Source: Puniceicoccales bacterium Verruco_02 (GTDB lineage: Bacteria > Verrucomicrobiota > Verrucomicrobiia > Opitutales > Oceanipulchritudinaceae). Taken from it: DNA of 40,775 nucleotides. Both the position numbers and the translations under genes were made by a program. The notes under the pieces are model-generated. The model ran no database searches. It worked only from the letters and a program-made list of their open reading frames with translations, and was not told the DNA's origin. Below are positions 27,990 through 36,528 of the stretch, in pieces. The stretch lies in NCBI GenBank assembly GCA_001604585.1, contig LVBW01000016.1, positions 1 to 40,775 of the forward strand, given 5' to 3'. How positions within the stretch are numbered: position 1 is the first letter of the stretch; every line of letters begins with the position of its first letter.

Positions 27990-28529
27990 ATGAGCCGAAT
28001 TGGAAAACTACCCGTAGTCATCCCCGCCAAGGTCAAGGCGACCGTGGTCAACAACACCGTGGTCATCGAAGGGCCCAAGGGCAGGCTTGAGCAGAGCTTC
28101 AACCCCGCGCATGTCAAGATCCGTGCCGAGGCTAACACCGTCAAGGTGGAGCCCGCAGGCAACAGCCGCATTTGTGGCGCCATGCACGGCACAGCCCGCT
28201 CCATCATCGCGGGCATGGTCCTCGGTGTTGAAAAGGGATACGAGAAGAAGCTCGAGATCAACGGCGTCGGCTTCAAGGCCGCCGTCAACGGCAAGGTGCT
28301 CAACCTTGCCCTCGGCTACTCGCACGACATCAACATGCCCATCCCCGAGGGCATCAACGTGAAGGTTGACAACAACACCTTTGTAACGATCAGCGGCTTT
28401 GACAAGCACATGGTCGGACAGGTGGCAGCCACAATTTATCAGTATTACCCGGTCGAGCCGTACAAGGGCAAGGGTGTCCGTATCGCAGGCCAGCACGTCC
28501 GCCGCAAGGAAGGCAAGAAGGCAGGCTAG
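27990..28529 (+). CDS. rplF: 50S ribosomal protein L6
   Basis: L6 lies near the factor-binding site of the large subunit. The 179-residue product has two related domains: MSRIGKLPVVIPAKVKATVV and IEGPKGRLEQSF, then KKLEINGVGFKAAVNGKVLN and EPYKGKGVRIAGQHVRRKEG with a KKAG end. GAGGAGA lies 12-18 nt upstream. Confidence 0.98.
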   Translation: MSRIGKLPVVIPAKVKATVVNNTVVIEGPKGRLEQSFNPAHVKIRAEANTVKVEPAGNSRICGAMHGTARSIIAGMVLGVEKGYEKKLEINGVGFKAAVNGKVLNLALGYSHDINMPIPEGINVKVDNNTFVTISGFDKHMVGQVAATIYQYYPVEPYKGKGVRIAGQHVRRKEGKKAG

Positions 28530-28565
28530 GCAAAATCCTAGTAGCCACATCAGGAGACTTCTATA

Positions 28566-28928
28566 ATGCAACTCAAGAAGAAACAGGAACTTCGCCAGAA
28601 GCGCGTATGGCGCGTGCGCCGCAAGATTGTTGGCACGGCAGCTCGTCCGCGTCTTTGCGTAAGCTTCACCAACAAGCACCTTTACGCGCAGGCTATCGAC
28701 GATGCCAACGGCCGCACAATAGTTTACCTCAGCAGCCTTGCAAAGGACCTGCGCGAGGAGAAACTGTCCGGCAACGTCGCCAGCGCCACGCGCATCGGCA
28801 CCATATTTGCCGAGCGCGCCAAGGCAGTCGGTATTGTCAAGGTGGTGTTCGACCGTCACGGCCGTCGCTATCACGGCACGGTCAAAGCTTTTGCGGACGC
28901 AGCCCGCGCCGCCGGTCTGGAATTCTAA
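28566..28928 (+). CDS. rplR: 50S ribosomal protein L18
   Basis: L18 binds 5S rRNA together with L5. The 120-residue product has RRKIVGTAARPRLCVSFTNK, LYAQAIDDANGRTIVYLSSL, and VVFDRHGRRYHGTVKAFADA with the ending AARAAGLEF. AGGAG lies 11 nt upstream. rpsE follows after 23 nt. Confidence 0.98.
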   Translation: MQLKKKQELRQKRVWRVRRKIVGTAARPRLCVSFTNKHLYAQAIDDANGRTIVYLSSLAKDLREEKLSGNVASATRIGTIFAERAKAVGIVKVVFDRHGRRYHGTVKAFADAARAAGLEF

Positions 28929-28951
28929 TTTCTGCCAATAGGTAACAGCGA

Positions 28952-29680
28952 ATGAGCGACAAATCCATTTCCTCGGAAGCGAGCGGCGACATCATCCGTG
29001 AGGCTCCCGTAAAGCAGAACATTCCTTCGGCGGTCGTCGAGATGCCCGCCAGCGGCGCTCCCTCCCGCGGTGCACCGTCCTCGTTTGGCGGTCGTGGTCA
29101 GGATCGTGGCTCTCGCGGACGCGGCCCCGGTGGCCCTGGTCGCAGTGGTCCCGGCGGTCCCGGTCGCGGTGGTCCAGGTCGTGGTCGCGGTCGCGGCCCG
29201 GCTCCTGCCGAAGAACAGGTCGAGAGCAACTTCATTGAGAAAGTTGTCCATATCAACCGTTGCGCAAAGGTCGTCAAGGGCGGCCGCCGCTTCAGCTTTG
29301 CAGCCCTCGTGGTTGTTGGCGATGGCGCTGGCAACGTGGGTGTGGGCTACGGCAAGGCCAAGGAAGTGCCCGACTGCATCCGCAAGGGCACAGAGCAGGC
29401 CAAGCGCAACATGCAGCCCATCCAGCTTCGCGGCGAAACCATCCCGCATCCTGTCACGGGCGACCATGACGGTGGCCGTGTGATGCTTCGCCCCGCCTCT
29501 GAAGGTACCGGCGTTATCGCTGGCGGTGGCGTGCGTGCTGTCCTCGAAGCCTGCGGCGTAAAGAACGTCCTTTCCAAGAGCCTCAAGAGCAACAATCCCT
29601 CTGCGGTGGTGTTTGCAACTCTTGACGCGCTCAAGCAGCTACGCAGCGCTGAGACAATCCGCAAGATCCGCTCCGCCTAA
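28952..29680 (+). CDS. rpsE: 30S ribosomal protein S5 with long Gly/Arg-rich N-terminal extension
   Basis: S5 contributes to decoding accuracy and to mRNA entry. The core starts near residue 90 and has [60 protein letters not shown] and [20 protein letters not shown]. The product is 242 residues, against about 165-170 for typical S5. The extra roughly 85 residues comprise a mixed polar lead and a Gly/Arg/Pro stretch (residues about 45-83, bases 29084-29200) of repeating GPGR, GRG and RGG units, predicted to be disordered and basic. The frame is continuous with the core, so the extension is real unless translation starts inside it, and no internal Met is available between residue 31 and the core. 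Confidence 0.97.
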   Translation: MSDKSISSEASGDIIREAPVKQNIPSAVVEMPASGAPSRGAPSSFGGRGQDRGSRGRGPGGPGRSGPGGPGRGGPGRGRGRGPAPAEEQVESNFIEKVVHINRCAKVVKGGRRFSFAALVVVGDGAGNVGVGYGKAKEVPDCIRKGTEQAKRNMQPIQLRGETIPHPVTGDHDGGRVMLRPASEGTGVIAGGGVRAVLEACGVKNVLSKSLKSNNPSAVVFATLDALKQLRSAETIRKIRSA

Positions 29681-29717
29681 TACGGCAGGACGGCCTCTGC
29701 GTTACATGATTTTGCTT

Positions 29718-29741
29718 GCAAAGGCCCTCCGGGGCCTTTGC
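29718..29741 (+). terminator. Hairpin between rpsE and rplO at the usual rpmD position
   Basis: GCAAAGGCCC-tccg-GGGCCTTTGC is a perfect 10-bp stem with a 4-nt loop, 37 nt after rpsE. No T-tract follows directly, but TTTTTT occurs about 18 nt further on. It could be a partial terminator, an RNA-processing or stability element. The gene for L30 (rpmD), expected here in many bacteria, is absent. Confidence 0.5.
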
Positions 29742-29772
29742 GGCAGTAATAGAAACAGCTTTTTTTACTACA

Positions 29773-30255
29773 ATGCGTCTACACAACCTAGTTAAAAGCG
29801 AGGGCGAAAACAGCCCGAAAAAGCGTCTCGGTCGCGGTCGCAGCAGCGGTCACGGCAAGACAAGCGGACGCGGCGGCAAGGGTCAGACAGCTCGTTCCGG
29901 TTCGCACCAGCGCCCCGGCTTCGAGTCCGGTCACGTCCCCTTCTACCGCAAAATTCCAAAGCGCGGTTTCAATCAGGCACGCTTCCAGATTAGCTGGAGC
30001 ATTGCCAATGTCGGATCGCTGGAGGCAGTCCCTGCCGAAGTCGTTGACATCACTCCCCAGGTTCTGGCCGACAGCGGCGTCATTCGCGCCGATGGCAGCC
30101 TGCTAAAGATCCTCGGAGACGGCGAAATAAGCCGCGCTGTGACGGTGTTTGCGCACAAGTTTTCCGCATCGGCCAAAGAAAAGATCGAAAAGGCCGGTGG
30201 AAAGGTTGTAGTGCTTTCTGATGCCGCCGCCCAGAGCGAAGAAGCTCAGGGCTAA
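29773..30255 (+). CDS. rplO: 50S ribosomal protein L15
   Basis: A late-assembly large-subunit protein. The 160-residue product begins MRLHNLVKSEGENSPKKRLG and has GRGRSSGHGKTSGRGGKGQT, RSGSHQRPGFESGHVPFYRK and KIPKRGFNQARFQ. The longer frame from 29716 is rejected because MRLHNL is the family start. A short acidic/Ala/Gln tail (DAAAQSEEAQG) follows the conserved end. It is separated from rpsE by the hairpin and from secY by 60 nt. Confidence 0.97.
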   Translation: MRLHNLVKSEGENSPKKRLGRGRSSGHGKTSGRGGKGQTARSGSHQRPGFESGHVPFYRKIPKRGFNQARFQISWSIANVGSLEAVPAEVVDITPQVLADSGVIRADGSLLKILGDGEISRAVTVFAHKFSASAKEKIEKAGGKVVVLSDAAAQSEEAQG

Positions 30256-30315
30256 CAGGGCGCTCCCGCTAACTTATACGGGAGCTTCCTAACCAACCCG
30301 TTCCCGCTACTTCAG

Positions 30316-31815
30316 ATGCTTTCCGCCTTCGTAAACTGTTTCAAGATCGCCGAGTTGCGCGATCGTATCCTGCTCACGCTCGGTCTGCTTGTCGCGGCCC
30401 GCGTGGGTTCGAACATCCCGCTCCCGGGTATTGACCCGCGCCCCCTTCAGGACTTCTTTGCAAGTCAGGCAGGCAGCGCAAGTGGCAATCTGGTCGGTCT
30501 CTACAACATGTTTACCGGCGGTGCGATGGCCAAGGGCGCTATATTCGCCCTCGGCATCATGCCCTACATCAGCGCACAGATCATTTTCCAGATGATCGGC
30601 TCTGCGGTCCCAAGCCTCGCCCGCCTCCAGCAGGAGGGCGAGGTGGGCCGCCAGAAGCTCACCCAGTACACGCGCTACGCCACCGTGATAATCTGCCTTG
30701 TGCAGTCGGCCCTGCTTGTTCTCACGCTTGAAAACCCTGAGCGCCTTTTCAGTGGCTTCACGGGCACAATCGTAATCGTGGATCATCTCTGGTTCATGAT
30801 TACTAGCGTGATATTCCTTACCGCGGGCACGGTGATGCTTATGTGGATAGGCGAGCAGATTACCCAGCGCGGCATCGGCAACGGTATATCAATTCTTATT
30901 ACAGTCGGTATTCTGGCAGACATCCCCGGTGCGGCCCAGGTAGCCTACCGCATGTTCTCCACCCCCATCGGCACCGAAGGGGCGCACTCTCTGGGCATTC
31001 CAGAAGGCGTGTTGATGATTCTGCTCTTTGTGGCGGTCACAGCTGGCCTAGTCATGATCACTCAGGCTCTGCGCAAGATTCCCGTGCAGTATGCCAAGCG
31101 CGTCGTGGGCCGCAAGGTATATGGCGGGCAGAGTTCCTTCATGCCTCTGCGCGTGAACTACTCCGGCGTCATGCCCATCATCTTCGCCAGCGCTATCATC
31201 ATGTTCTTCCAGACGATGCTCTCTTGGGCGGGGGCGGGTCTTAAGTTGAACTTCCTCGTGGATGCCGGTTCGATTTTCAATCAGAACAGCGCTTGGTACT
31301 ATATCATATTCTCGCTGCTCATTCTGATATTCAGCTACGTGTGGGTGTCCATCACCTTCAAGCCCGTGCAGGTGGCCGATGACCTTAAGAAGTACGGAGG
31401 TTACATTCCTGCGATTCGCCCCGGAGAACCCACCGCACGCTACCTCGACTTTGTGATGACGCGTCTGACTGCCTTTGGCACGCTTTCGCTCATCGTCATT
31501 GCGCTTTTCCCCAGTCTGCTCTCCATGCAGCAGAACATTCCATATCAGCTCTCGCAGTTCTTCGGCGGCACGGGTATGCTCATAACTGTGGGCGTTCTTT
31601 TGGACTTGCTGCGGCAGATAGAGACCTTCCTTCTCCAGCGCCACTACGACGGCTTCCTCAAGAAGGGCCGCATCAAGGGCAACAGCGTTGGCCGCACTCG
31701 CCAGTTCATTGACAAAAACGACCTGCGCAACGCCAACACGGCCCTCTTCCTTACTCTTTTCCTTTTCGTGACGGGACTCGTCGCATACCTAGTAAACATC
31801 TACGTGCTCAAGTAG
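30316..31815 (+). CDS. secY: Protein translocase subunit SecY
   Basis: The channel-forming subunit of SecYEG in the inner membrane. The 499-residue protein shows about ten transmembrane helices. MLSAFVNCFKIAELRDRILL starts it, and MFTGGAMAKGAIFALGIMPY and ISAQIIFQMIGS mark TM1-TM2 with the plug region. RGIGNGISILITVGILADIP and SSFMPLRVNYSGVMPIIFAS are the highly conserved loops. It is some 55 residues longer than the enterobacterial protein, mostly in loops between helices 7 and 9 and a longer C-terminus. Normal place after rplO. Confidence 0.97.
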   Translation: MLSAFVNCFKIAELRDRILLTLGLLVAARVGSNIPLPGIDPRPLQDFFASQAGSASGNLVGLYNMFTGGAMAKGAIFALGIMPYISAQIIFQMIGSAVPSLARLQQEGEVGRQKLTQYTRYATVIICLVQSALLVLTLENPERLFSGFTGTIVIVDHLWFMITSVIFLTAGTVMLMWIGEQITQRGIGNGISILITVGILADIPGAAQVAYRMFSTPIGTEGAHSLGIPEGVLMILLFVAVTAGLVMITQALRKIPVQYAKRVVGRKVYGGQSSFMPLRVNYSGVMPIIFASAIIMFFQTMLSWAGAGLKLNFLVDAGSIFNQNSAWYYIIFSLLILIFSYVWVSITFKPVQVADDLKKYGGYIPAIRPGEPTARYLDFVMTRLTAFGTLSLIVIALFPSLLSMQQNIPYQLSQFFGGTGMLITVGVLLDLLRQIETFLLQRHYDGFLKKGRIKGNSVGRTRQFIDKNDLRNANTALFLTLFLFVTGLVAYLVNIYVLK

Positions 31816-31894
31816 AACTCATCACTTTTTCCTCTGAGTCCTTAAGGACAAGAAGGGGAGCGGCACCGGGCGCACAAGGCGGATTTATTCGAGA

Positions 31895-32677
31895 ATGATC
31901 CAGATCAAAAACAGTGTACAGATCGAAAGCATGAGGCGCGCCTGCCGCGTGGCCGCCGACGTGCTCGATCGCCTCTGCGCCATGGTGGCACCGGGGATGA
32001 GCACTCTGGACCTAGACATGGAGGCCAAGGCCCTTATCGAGCAATACGGGGCAACGAGCGCCAGCTACAACTACAAGGTTGGAAGACTGCGCTACCCCTC
32101 TTACATCTGCATTTCCGTCAACGAAGAGATAGTCCACGGCATTGCGCGCGCCGACAAGATACTGCGCATGGGCGACATCGTATCGCTCGATGTCTGCGTG
32201 TATGTGGACGGCTGGGTGGGCGACAACGCCCGCACCGTCAGCGTAGGCCCGGTAAGTCAGGAGGTGGAACGCCTCCTGCGCGTCACCAGGGAGGCGCTCG
32301 ACATTGGCATAGACCTTGCGCGAGCTGGCAACAAGGTCGGCGATATTTCGCACGGCATCCAGACCCACGTTGAGGCGAGCCGCTTCGGCATCGTGCGCGA
32401 ATTCGTAGGGCACGGCGTTGGCCGGGGCCTGCACGAAGAGCCACAGGTGCCCAACTATGGGCAAAAGGGCAGGGGGCCGCGCCTTGTCCCTGGCATGACC
32501 ATCTGCATCGAGCCAATGGTGACGATGGGTTCGCACCGCCTTCGCATTGGCCAAGACGGATGGGTGGCTATTGCCAGCGACGGCAAGCCATCGGCACATT
32601 TTGAACACACTGTACTAATCACAGAAACAGAAGCGGAGGTCCTGACGCTGCCCTCATCGGGCGGACTTTCCAAATGA
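31895..32677 (+). CDS. map: Methionine aminopeptidase, type I
   Basis: It removes the initiator methionine from new proteins with a dinuclear metal centre. The 260-residue product carries the ligand set: Asp in LDVCVYVDGWVGD, Asp in GDNARTVSVG, His in EFVGHGVGRGLHEEPQVPNY, Glu in TICIEPMVTMG and Glu in SAHFEHTVLIT. The length and absence of a zinc-finger N-terminus fit the bacterial type Ia form. It directly follows secY (79-nt gap); adk, often between them, is missing. Confidence 0.97.
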   Translation: MIQIKNSVQIESMRRACRVAADVLDRLCAMVAPGMSTLDLDMEAKALIEQYGATSASYNYKVGRLRYPSYICISVNEEIVHGIARADKILRMGDIVSLDVCVYVDGWVGDNARTVSVGPVSQEVERLLRVTREALDIGIDLARAGNKVGDISHGIQTHVEASRFGIVREFVGHGVGRGLHEEPQVPNYGQKGRGPRLVPGMTICIEPMVTMGSHRLRIGQDGWVAIASDGKPSAHFEHTVLITETEAEVLTLPSSGGLSK

Positions 32678-32690
32678 TTGAAAGTCCTGC

Positions 32691-32719
32691 TTGACACGAT
32701 GAGCATTTTCCAGTTCAAG
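32691..32719 (+). promoter_or_regulatory. Candidate promoter for the rpsM-rplQ (alpha) unit
   Basis: A perfect TTGACA (32691-32696) is followed 17 bp later by TTCAAG, a weak -10, in the 135-nt gap between map and rpsM. A real alpha-operon promoter here would fit gene organisation, but the -10 match is only three of six. Confidence 0.3.
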
Positions 32720-32812
32720 GAACTCTTTTTCCCTCGCGCATTCTGCCCTTCCTTTGTGGAGAGCGCCAGCGCGCAAGAATACCAACCACTTTCCAAACAC
32801 AAGACACCAAGT

Positions 32813-33187
32813 ATGCCCCGCATCCTAGCCGTCGAAATTCCTGGGGACAAGAAGCTGCCCTATTCGCTCCGCTACATTTACGGCATTGGCCTGACACTGG
32901 CCAAAGAAGTCGTCGAAGCTACCGGCATCGACCCTGAGCGCCGTGCAAAGACCCTCTCCGAGGAAGAGATCAACAAGCTCTCGGAAGTGATCATCGCAAG
33001 GGGCATCCGCGTGGAAGGCGACCTGCGCCGCGAAGTAACGCAGAACATCAAGCGCCTCAGCTCGATCAACTGCTACCGTGGCAGCCGTCACCGCAAGAGC
33101 CTGCCCGTCCGCGGCCAGCGCACCAAGACAAACTCGCGCACCCGCAAGGGCAAGCGCCGCACCGTGGGCGTCCAGAAGAAGGCCTAG
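32813..33187 (+). CDS. rpsM: 30S ribosomal protein S13
   Basis: S13 is part of the 30S head and makes bridges to L5. The 124-residue product begins MPRILAVEIPGDKKLPYSLR and has YIYGIGLTLAKEVVEATGI, EGDLRREVTQNIKRLSSINC and the basic tail RGQRTKTNSRTRKGKRRTVG. The longer frame from 32678 is rejected because MPRI is the family start. infA and rpmJ, usual upstream neighbours, are not present in the map-rpsM gap. Confidence 0.98.
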   Translation: MPRILAVEIPGDKKLPYSLRYIYGIGLTLAKEVVEATGIDPERRAKTLSEEEINKLSEVIIARGIRVEGDLRREVTQNIKRLSSINCYRGSRHRKSLPVRGQRTKTNSRTRKGKRRTVGVQKKA

Positions 33188-33249
33188 CACTGGCTTAACA
33201 GGCCGCAGGCAAATAATACACTTTCAGCCTTTTACACACCTTTAGAGAG

Positions 33250-33768
33250 ATGAGCGAAGAGAAAATCAAAAATGCCTCCACAGAGGCCCAGAGCGTGCCC
33301 GCAGCCGGTGCCGAAGGCGCCGAGGCAGCAGCCCCTGCACGCCCCTCCCAGCCCACGGCGGCGGACCTGCTCAAGGCAGACCTCGGCGAGGTGACAATCC
33401 GCCGCGCCAAGGGTAGCAAGAACATCAGCTCCGGCGTGGTGCACATTCTTGCCACCTTCAACAACACCAAGGTCGCCTTTACCGACCGCCAGGGCAACGT
33501 CATCTCCTGGTCCAGCTCCGGCAAGATGCACTTCCGCGGTTCGCGTAAGAGCACTGCCTACGCTGCACAGGTTGTAACTCAGGATGCAGGCCGCGTCGCG
33601 ATGAGCCACGGCCTCAAGGAAGTGGAAGTCCACGTCAAAGGCCCCGGCATGGGCCGCGACAGCGCCATTCGCGCCCTTCAGGGCCTTGGCCTCACAGTCC
33701 TCAACATCATCGACGTCACCCCCGTGCCTCACAACGGCTGCCGTCCGCCCAAGCGCCGTCGCGTCTAA
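33250..33768 (+). CDS. rpsK: 30S ribosomal protein S11 with Ala-rich N-terminal extension
   Basis: S11 lines the platform near the mRNA exit channel. The 172-residue product carries about 43 extra N-terminal residues, acidic and Ala/Pro-rich ([20 protein letters not shown], then [17 protein letters not shown]). The core shows [40 protein letters not shown] and [17 protein letters not shown]. Typical S11 proteins are about 129 residues. The frame is continuous. A start at Met within the core is unlikely, because the first internal Met is deep in the fold. Confidence 0.97.
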   Translation: MSEEKIKNASTEAQSVPAAGAEGAEAAAPARPSQPTAADLLKADLGEVTIRRAKGSKNISSGVVHILATFNNTKVAFTDRQGNVISWSSSGKMHFRGSRKSTAYAAQVVTQDAGRVAMSHGLKEVEVHVKGPGMGRDSAIRALQGLGLTVLNIIDVTPVPHNGCRPPKRRRV

Positions 33769-33811
33769 GGTATAACAAGCACCAACCACTTTTACTCGAA
33801 AGAATCACGCG

Positions 33812-34420
33812 ATGTCCCGCTACACCGGACCCACGACCAGAATGAACCGCCGCTTTGGCATGGCCATCTTCCCGGCCACCAAGGCATTCGAGAACAAGCC
33901 GCACCTGCCCGGCCAGCACGGCCCCCGCCTGCGTCGCAAACTTTCCGAATACGCAGTCGGCCTGAACGAGAAGCAGAAGCTGCGTTACCTCTTCGGCCTC
34001 TCCGAGAAGCAGTTCCGCAACACCTTTGAAAAGGCAAAGACAAAGCGCGGCGTCACCGGCGAGATCTTCCTCCAGATGCTCGAAACACGCCTCGACAGCG
34101 TCATTTACAGCATCGGCTTTGCCAAGACCCGCCGTCAGGCCCGCCAGCTCGTCTGCCACGGCCACATCCGCGTAAATGGCCACAAGGTGGACATCCCTAG
34201 CTACACTGTAAGCCCCGGCGACGAAATAGCCGTGCGTGAATCGACCAGCAGCCGCCAGATGACCACCCGCGCCCTCGAAGACAGCCGCGCCCGCACTATC
34301 CCCAACTGGGTAAGCCGCGTGGACGACGCACTAACCGCCAAGGTGAACCGCGTGCCTTCCATCGACGAGATGGAACACGGCATCAACGTCCAGCTCATCG
34401 TCGAGTTCTACAGCCGATAG
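33812..34420 (+). CDS. rpsD: 30S ribosomal protein S4, zinc-free form
   Basis: A primary 16S rRNA-binding protein and, in other bacteria, translational repressor of the alpha operon. The 202-residue product shows MSRYTGPTTRMNRRFGMAIF, LPGQHGPRLRRKLSEYAVGL, YLFGLSEKQFRNTFEKA and the S4 RNA-binding domain LETRLDSVIYSIGFAKTRRQ. The N-terminus lacks the four-Cys zinc site of S4 proteins with zinc. Confidence 0.98.
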   Translation: MSRYTGPTTRMNRRFGMAIFPATKAFENKPHLPGQHGPRLRRKLSEYAVGLNEKQKLRYLFGLSEKQFRNTFEKAKTKRGVTGEIFLQMLETRLDSVIYSIGFAKTRRQARQLVCHGHIRVNGHKVDIPSYTVSPGDEIAVRESTSSRQMTTRALEDSRARTIPNWVSRVDDALTAKVNRVPSIDEMEHGINVQLIVEFYSR

Positions 34421-34520
34421 ACGAACTGGGCCGAGGCGCAGGACGCCCGGCTCCCCCCCACATCACTTCCAACAAGCCCATCCTCAGAGCTTATCATTAA
34501 CCCATTCCAGCGGTAGAGAC

Positions 34521-35522
34521 ATGGCGATCCGACTAGGCAAGTTTCAGTTACCCAACCGTCTCATCAAGGACGAGCAGTCCGCTACGGCAACCTATGCCAA
34601 GTACACTGCCGAACCCTTTGAGACAGGCTACGGACACACGATCGGCAACAGCCTCCGTCGCGTCCTGCTCAGCTCGATTGACGGCTCCGCGCTATCCTCG
34701 ATTCGCATCGAGGGCGTGCAGCACGAGTTCCAGAGCATCGACGGCGTGGTGGAAGATGTGACCGACGTAGTCCTGAACCTGAAGAAGGTTCTGGTGCGTT
34801 CCCACAAGCGCGATGCTGTGAAGCTCCTGCTCGACGTGACCAAGGAAGGCCCCGTCACAGCTGGTGACATCCGTCCGGATTCCAACGTCGAAGTGCTTAA
34901 CCCTGAACTGGTTATCTGCACAATCGACAAGGAGCGCCGCTTCCAGGCCGAGATCGAGGTTCGCACGGGCCGCGGCTACGTCCCCGGCGACGAGAACAAG
35001 ACCCCGGATCAGCCTATCGGTGTAATCGCCATCGACAGCCTTTTCAGCCCAGTCAGCCTCGTCAAGTACAGCGTGGAGAACACCCGCGTTGGCCACATGA
35101 CCGACTATGACAAGCTGGTTCTGGAAATCTGGACCGACGGACGCATAACCCCAGACGACGCCCTCAAGCAGGCGGCTAGCATCCTCAAGCATCACCTCGA
35201 CGTGTTCGACAATGTGTCGGCCGAGAGTGTGGAGTTCGACTCCGAGCAGACGGAAGTCTCCGAAGAGCAGAACAAGCTCCGCAAGCTGCTCAACATGAGC
35301 GTCAACGAAATCGAGCTTTCCGTCCGCGCGGCCAACTGCCTGAACAACGCCAACATCACAACCGTTGGCGAACTGGCAATGAAGTCCGAGCAGGAAATGC
35401 TCAAATACCGCAACTTCGGCAAGAAGTCCCTCAACGAGATCAAGAGCAAGCTCGAACAGCTTGGACTGTCCCTTGGCATGAAACTCGACGATCGTCTGCT
35501 CGACGTTCACAACGACATCTAA
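34521..35522 (+). CDS. rpoA: DNA-directed RNA polymerase alpha subunit
   Basis: The subunit dimerises to nucleate polymerase assembly, and its C-terminal domain contacts UP elements and activators. The 333-residue product has GYGHTIGNSLRRVLLSSIDG and SIRIEGVQHEFQSIDGVVED in the N-terminal domain. The C-terminal domain holds ELSVRAANCLNNANITTVGE and LKYRNFGKKSLNEIKSKLEQ. ISDL-equivalent dimer residues and the flexible linker (SEEQNKLRKLLNM) are present. The 100-nt gap to rpsD is C-rich. Normal partner of rplQ. Confidence 0.98.
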   Translation: MAIRLGKFQLPNRLIKDEQSATATYAKYTAEPFETGYGHTIGNSLRRVLLSSIDGSALSSIRIEGVQHEFQSIDGVVEDVTDVVLNLKKVLVRSHKRDAVKLLLDVTKEGPVTAGDIRPDSNVEVLNPELVICTIDKERRFQAEIEVRTGRGYVPGDENKTPDQPIGVIAIDSLFSPVSLVKYSVENTRVGHMTDYDKLVLEIWTDGRITPDDALKQAASILKHHLDVFDNVSAESVEFDSEQTEVSEEQNKLRKLLNMSVNEIELSVRAANCLNNANITTVGELAMKSEQEMLKYRNFGKKSLNEIKSKLEQLGLSLGMKLDDRLLDVHNDI

Positions 35523-35625
35523 ATGACGGGCAAGGCGCTTCGACCATAAGCAAGGATCCGCCAACCCCAAAGATACCGCAACAGTTGCGAGGGCCAAACC
35601 TTCGCAAGGCACATAGAATTTACCA

Positions 35626-36111
35626 ATGAGGCATTTAAAGCACAGATCCCAACTTGGCCGCACCAAGGAGCACCGCGCAGCTCTCATGGCCAACCTGTCC
35701 GCAGCCCTGCTCACGCACGGCCGCATCCGCACCACTCTGCCCAAGGCCAAGGCTCTGCGTCCCTTCGTGGAGCAGATAATCACTCTGGCCGTGCGCGCCA
35801 GCAAGGCCGAGGCCGCCGACGCCCTGCACCTACGCCGTCAGGCCATTGCCAAGGTTCGCGACAAGGACGCCGTGGCAATTCTCTTCAAGGAGCGCGTGTC
35901 GGAGTTCACCAGCCGTCCCGGTGGCTACACCCGCATCTACAAGATCGGCCCCCGCATCGGCGACGCCGCTGAAATGGCCCTCATCGAGCTTATCCCCGCT
36001 GCCGACACTGGCTACGCCAAGTCGCGCAAGGGCAAGACGAGCGCAGCCGAAGCCCCGGTGTCCGAAGCCGCCGAACAGGCCCAGAGCGCCGAGGGCGAGA
36101 GCAAGGAGTAG
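35626..36111 (+). CDS. rplQ: 50S ribosomal protein L17 with acidic C-terminal tail
   Basis: A large-subunit protein near the tunnel exit. The 161-residue product begins MRHLKHRSQLGRTKEHRAAL and has LTHGRIRTTLPKAKALRPFV and RPGGYTRIYKIGPRIGDAAE. About 35 residues beyond the core (KSRKGKTSAAEAPVSEAAEQ, then AQSAEGESKE) form an Ala/Glu/Ser/Gln-rich tail, similar in composition to the S11 extension. Last gene of the ribosomal cluster. Confidence 0.96.
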   Translation: MRHLKHRSQLGRTKEHRAALMANLSAALLTHGRIRTTLPKAKALRPFVEQIITLAVRASKAEAADALHLRRQAIAKVRDKDAVAILFKERVSEFTSRPGGYTRIYKIGPRIGDAAEMALIELIPAADTGYAKSRKGKTSAAEAPVSEAAEQAQSAEGESKE

Positions 36112-36221
36112 CATCCTTCATCAAACAGCCCTTTCACCAGCAAGGGGAAATGTTATTTTCAAGGCGGCGCGTCGGGATTCAAACCGGCGCGTTCGCGTTT
36201 TCTGAACATCGCATCCACTCC

Positions 36222-36455
36222 ATGCATGTAATCAGCGTCAGTTTTCTGTTCATGGTTTACATCCTTGGCGGGATGACAGCCATACTGGGACTGTGGCTGT
36301 ATTACGACAGGAGGGACCGCATACTCTGCGACCGACAGCGTTTCAGGCATGTCTATCGCTGCATCAAATGCGGCAGACTGTATGAGCGCCGTGGACAGCG
36401 AGAGGTAGCACCTTGCCCTGACTGCGATTACGCCAACGACAGGCTCCGCTTCTGA
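36222..36455 (+). CDS. Small membrane protein with C-terminal zinc ribbon
   Basis: A 77-residue product that I do not recognise by name. Residues about 4-26 form one transmembrane helix (VSFLFMVYILGGMTAILGLW). A basic linker (YYDRRDRILCDRQRFRHVYR) follows, and then CIKCGRLYERRG...CPDC at about residues 47-68, a two-knuckle CxxC zinc ribbon of the type seen in rubredoxin-like or RNA-associated small proteins. The longer frame from 36150 is less likely since the extension is unstructured. It stands alone between rplQ and guaA, 110 nt after the L17 stop. The positive-inside arrangement puts the zinc ribbon in the cytoplasm. Confidence 0.65.
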   Translation: MHVISVSFLFMVYILGGMTAILGLWLYYDRRDRILCDRQRFRHVYRCIKCGRLYERRGQREVAPCPDCDYANDRLRF

Positions 36456-36528
36456 CACTCATGAAGCGGCTTTCCTTGGCCAGAAACATAGTTCCATTAC
36501 ACCTACACCTTAGCCGTATATTACCATC

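Noticed and set aside
29084-29200. GC-rich direct repeats that could be a minisatellite or CRISPR
   Set aside because: The repeats are imperfect codon repeats (Gly/Arg/Pro) inside rpsE with no spacers.
31838-31849. GTCCTTAAGGAC palindrome between secY and map
   Set aside because: A 12-bp palindrome with no loop or T-tract and no promoter context; it may be chance, so it is not listed as a site.
36155-36200. tRNA-like GGATTCAAACC on the minus-strand side before the zinc-ribbon gene
   Set aside because: The T-arm stem does not pair and no anticodon or D arm can be built.
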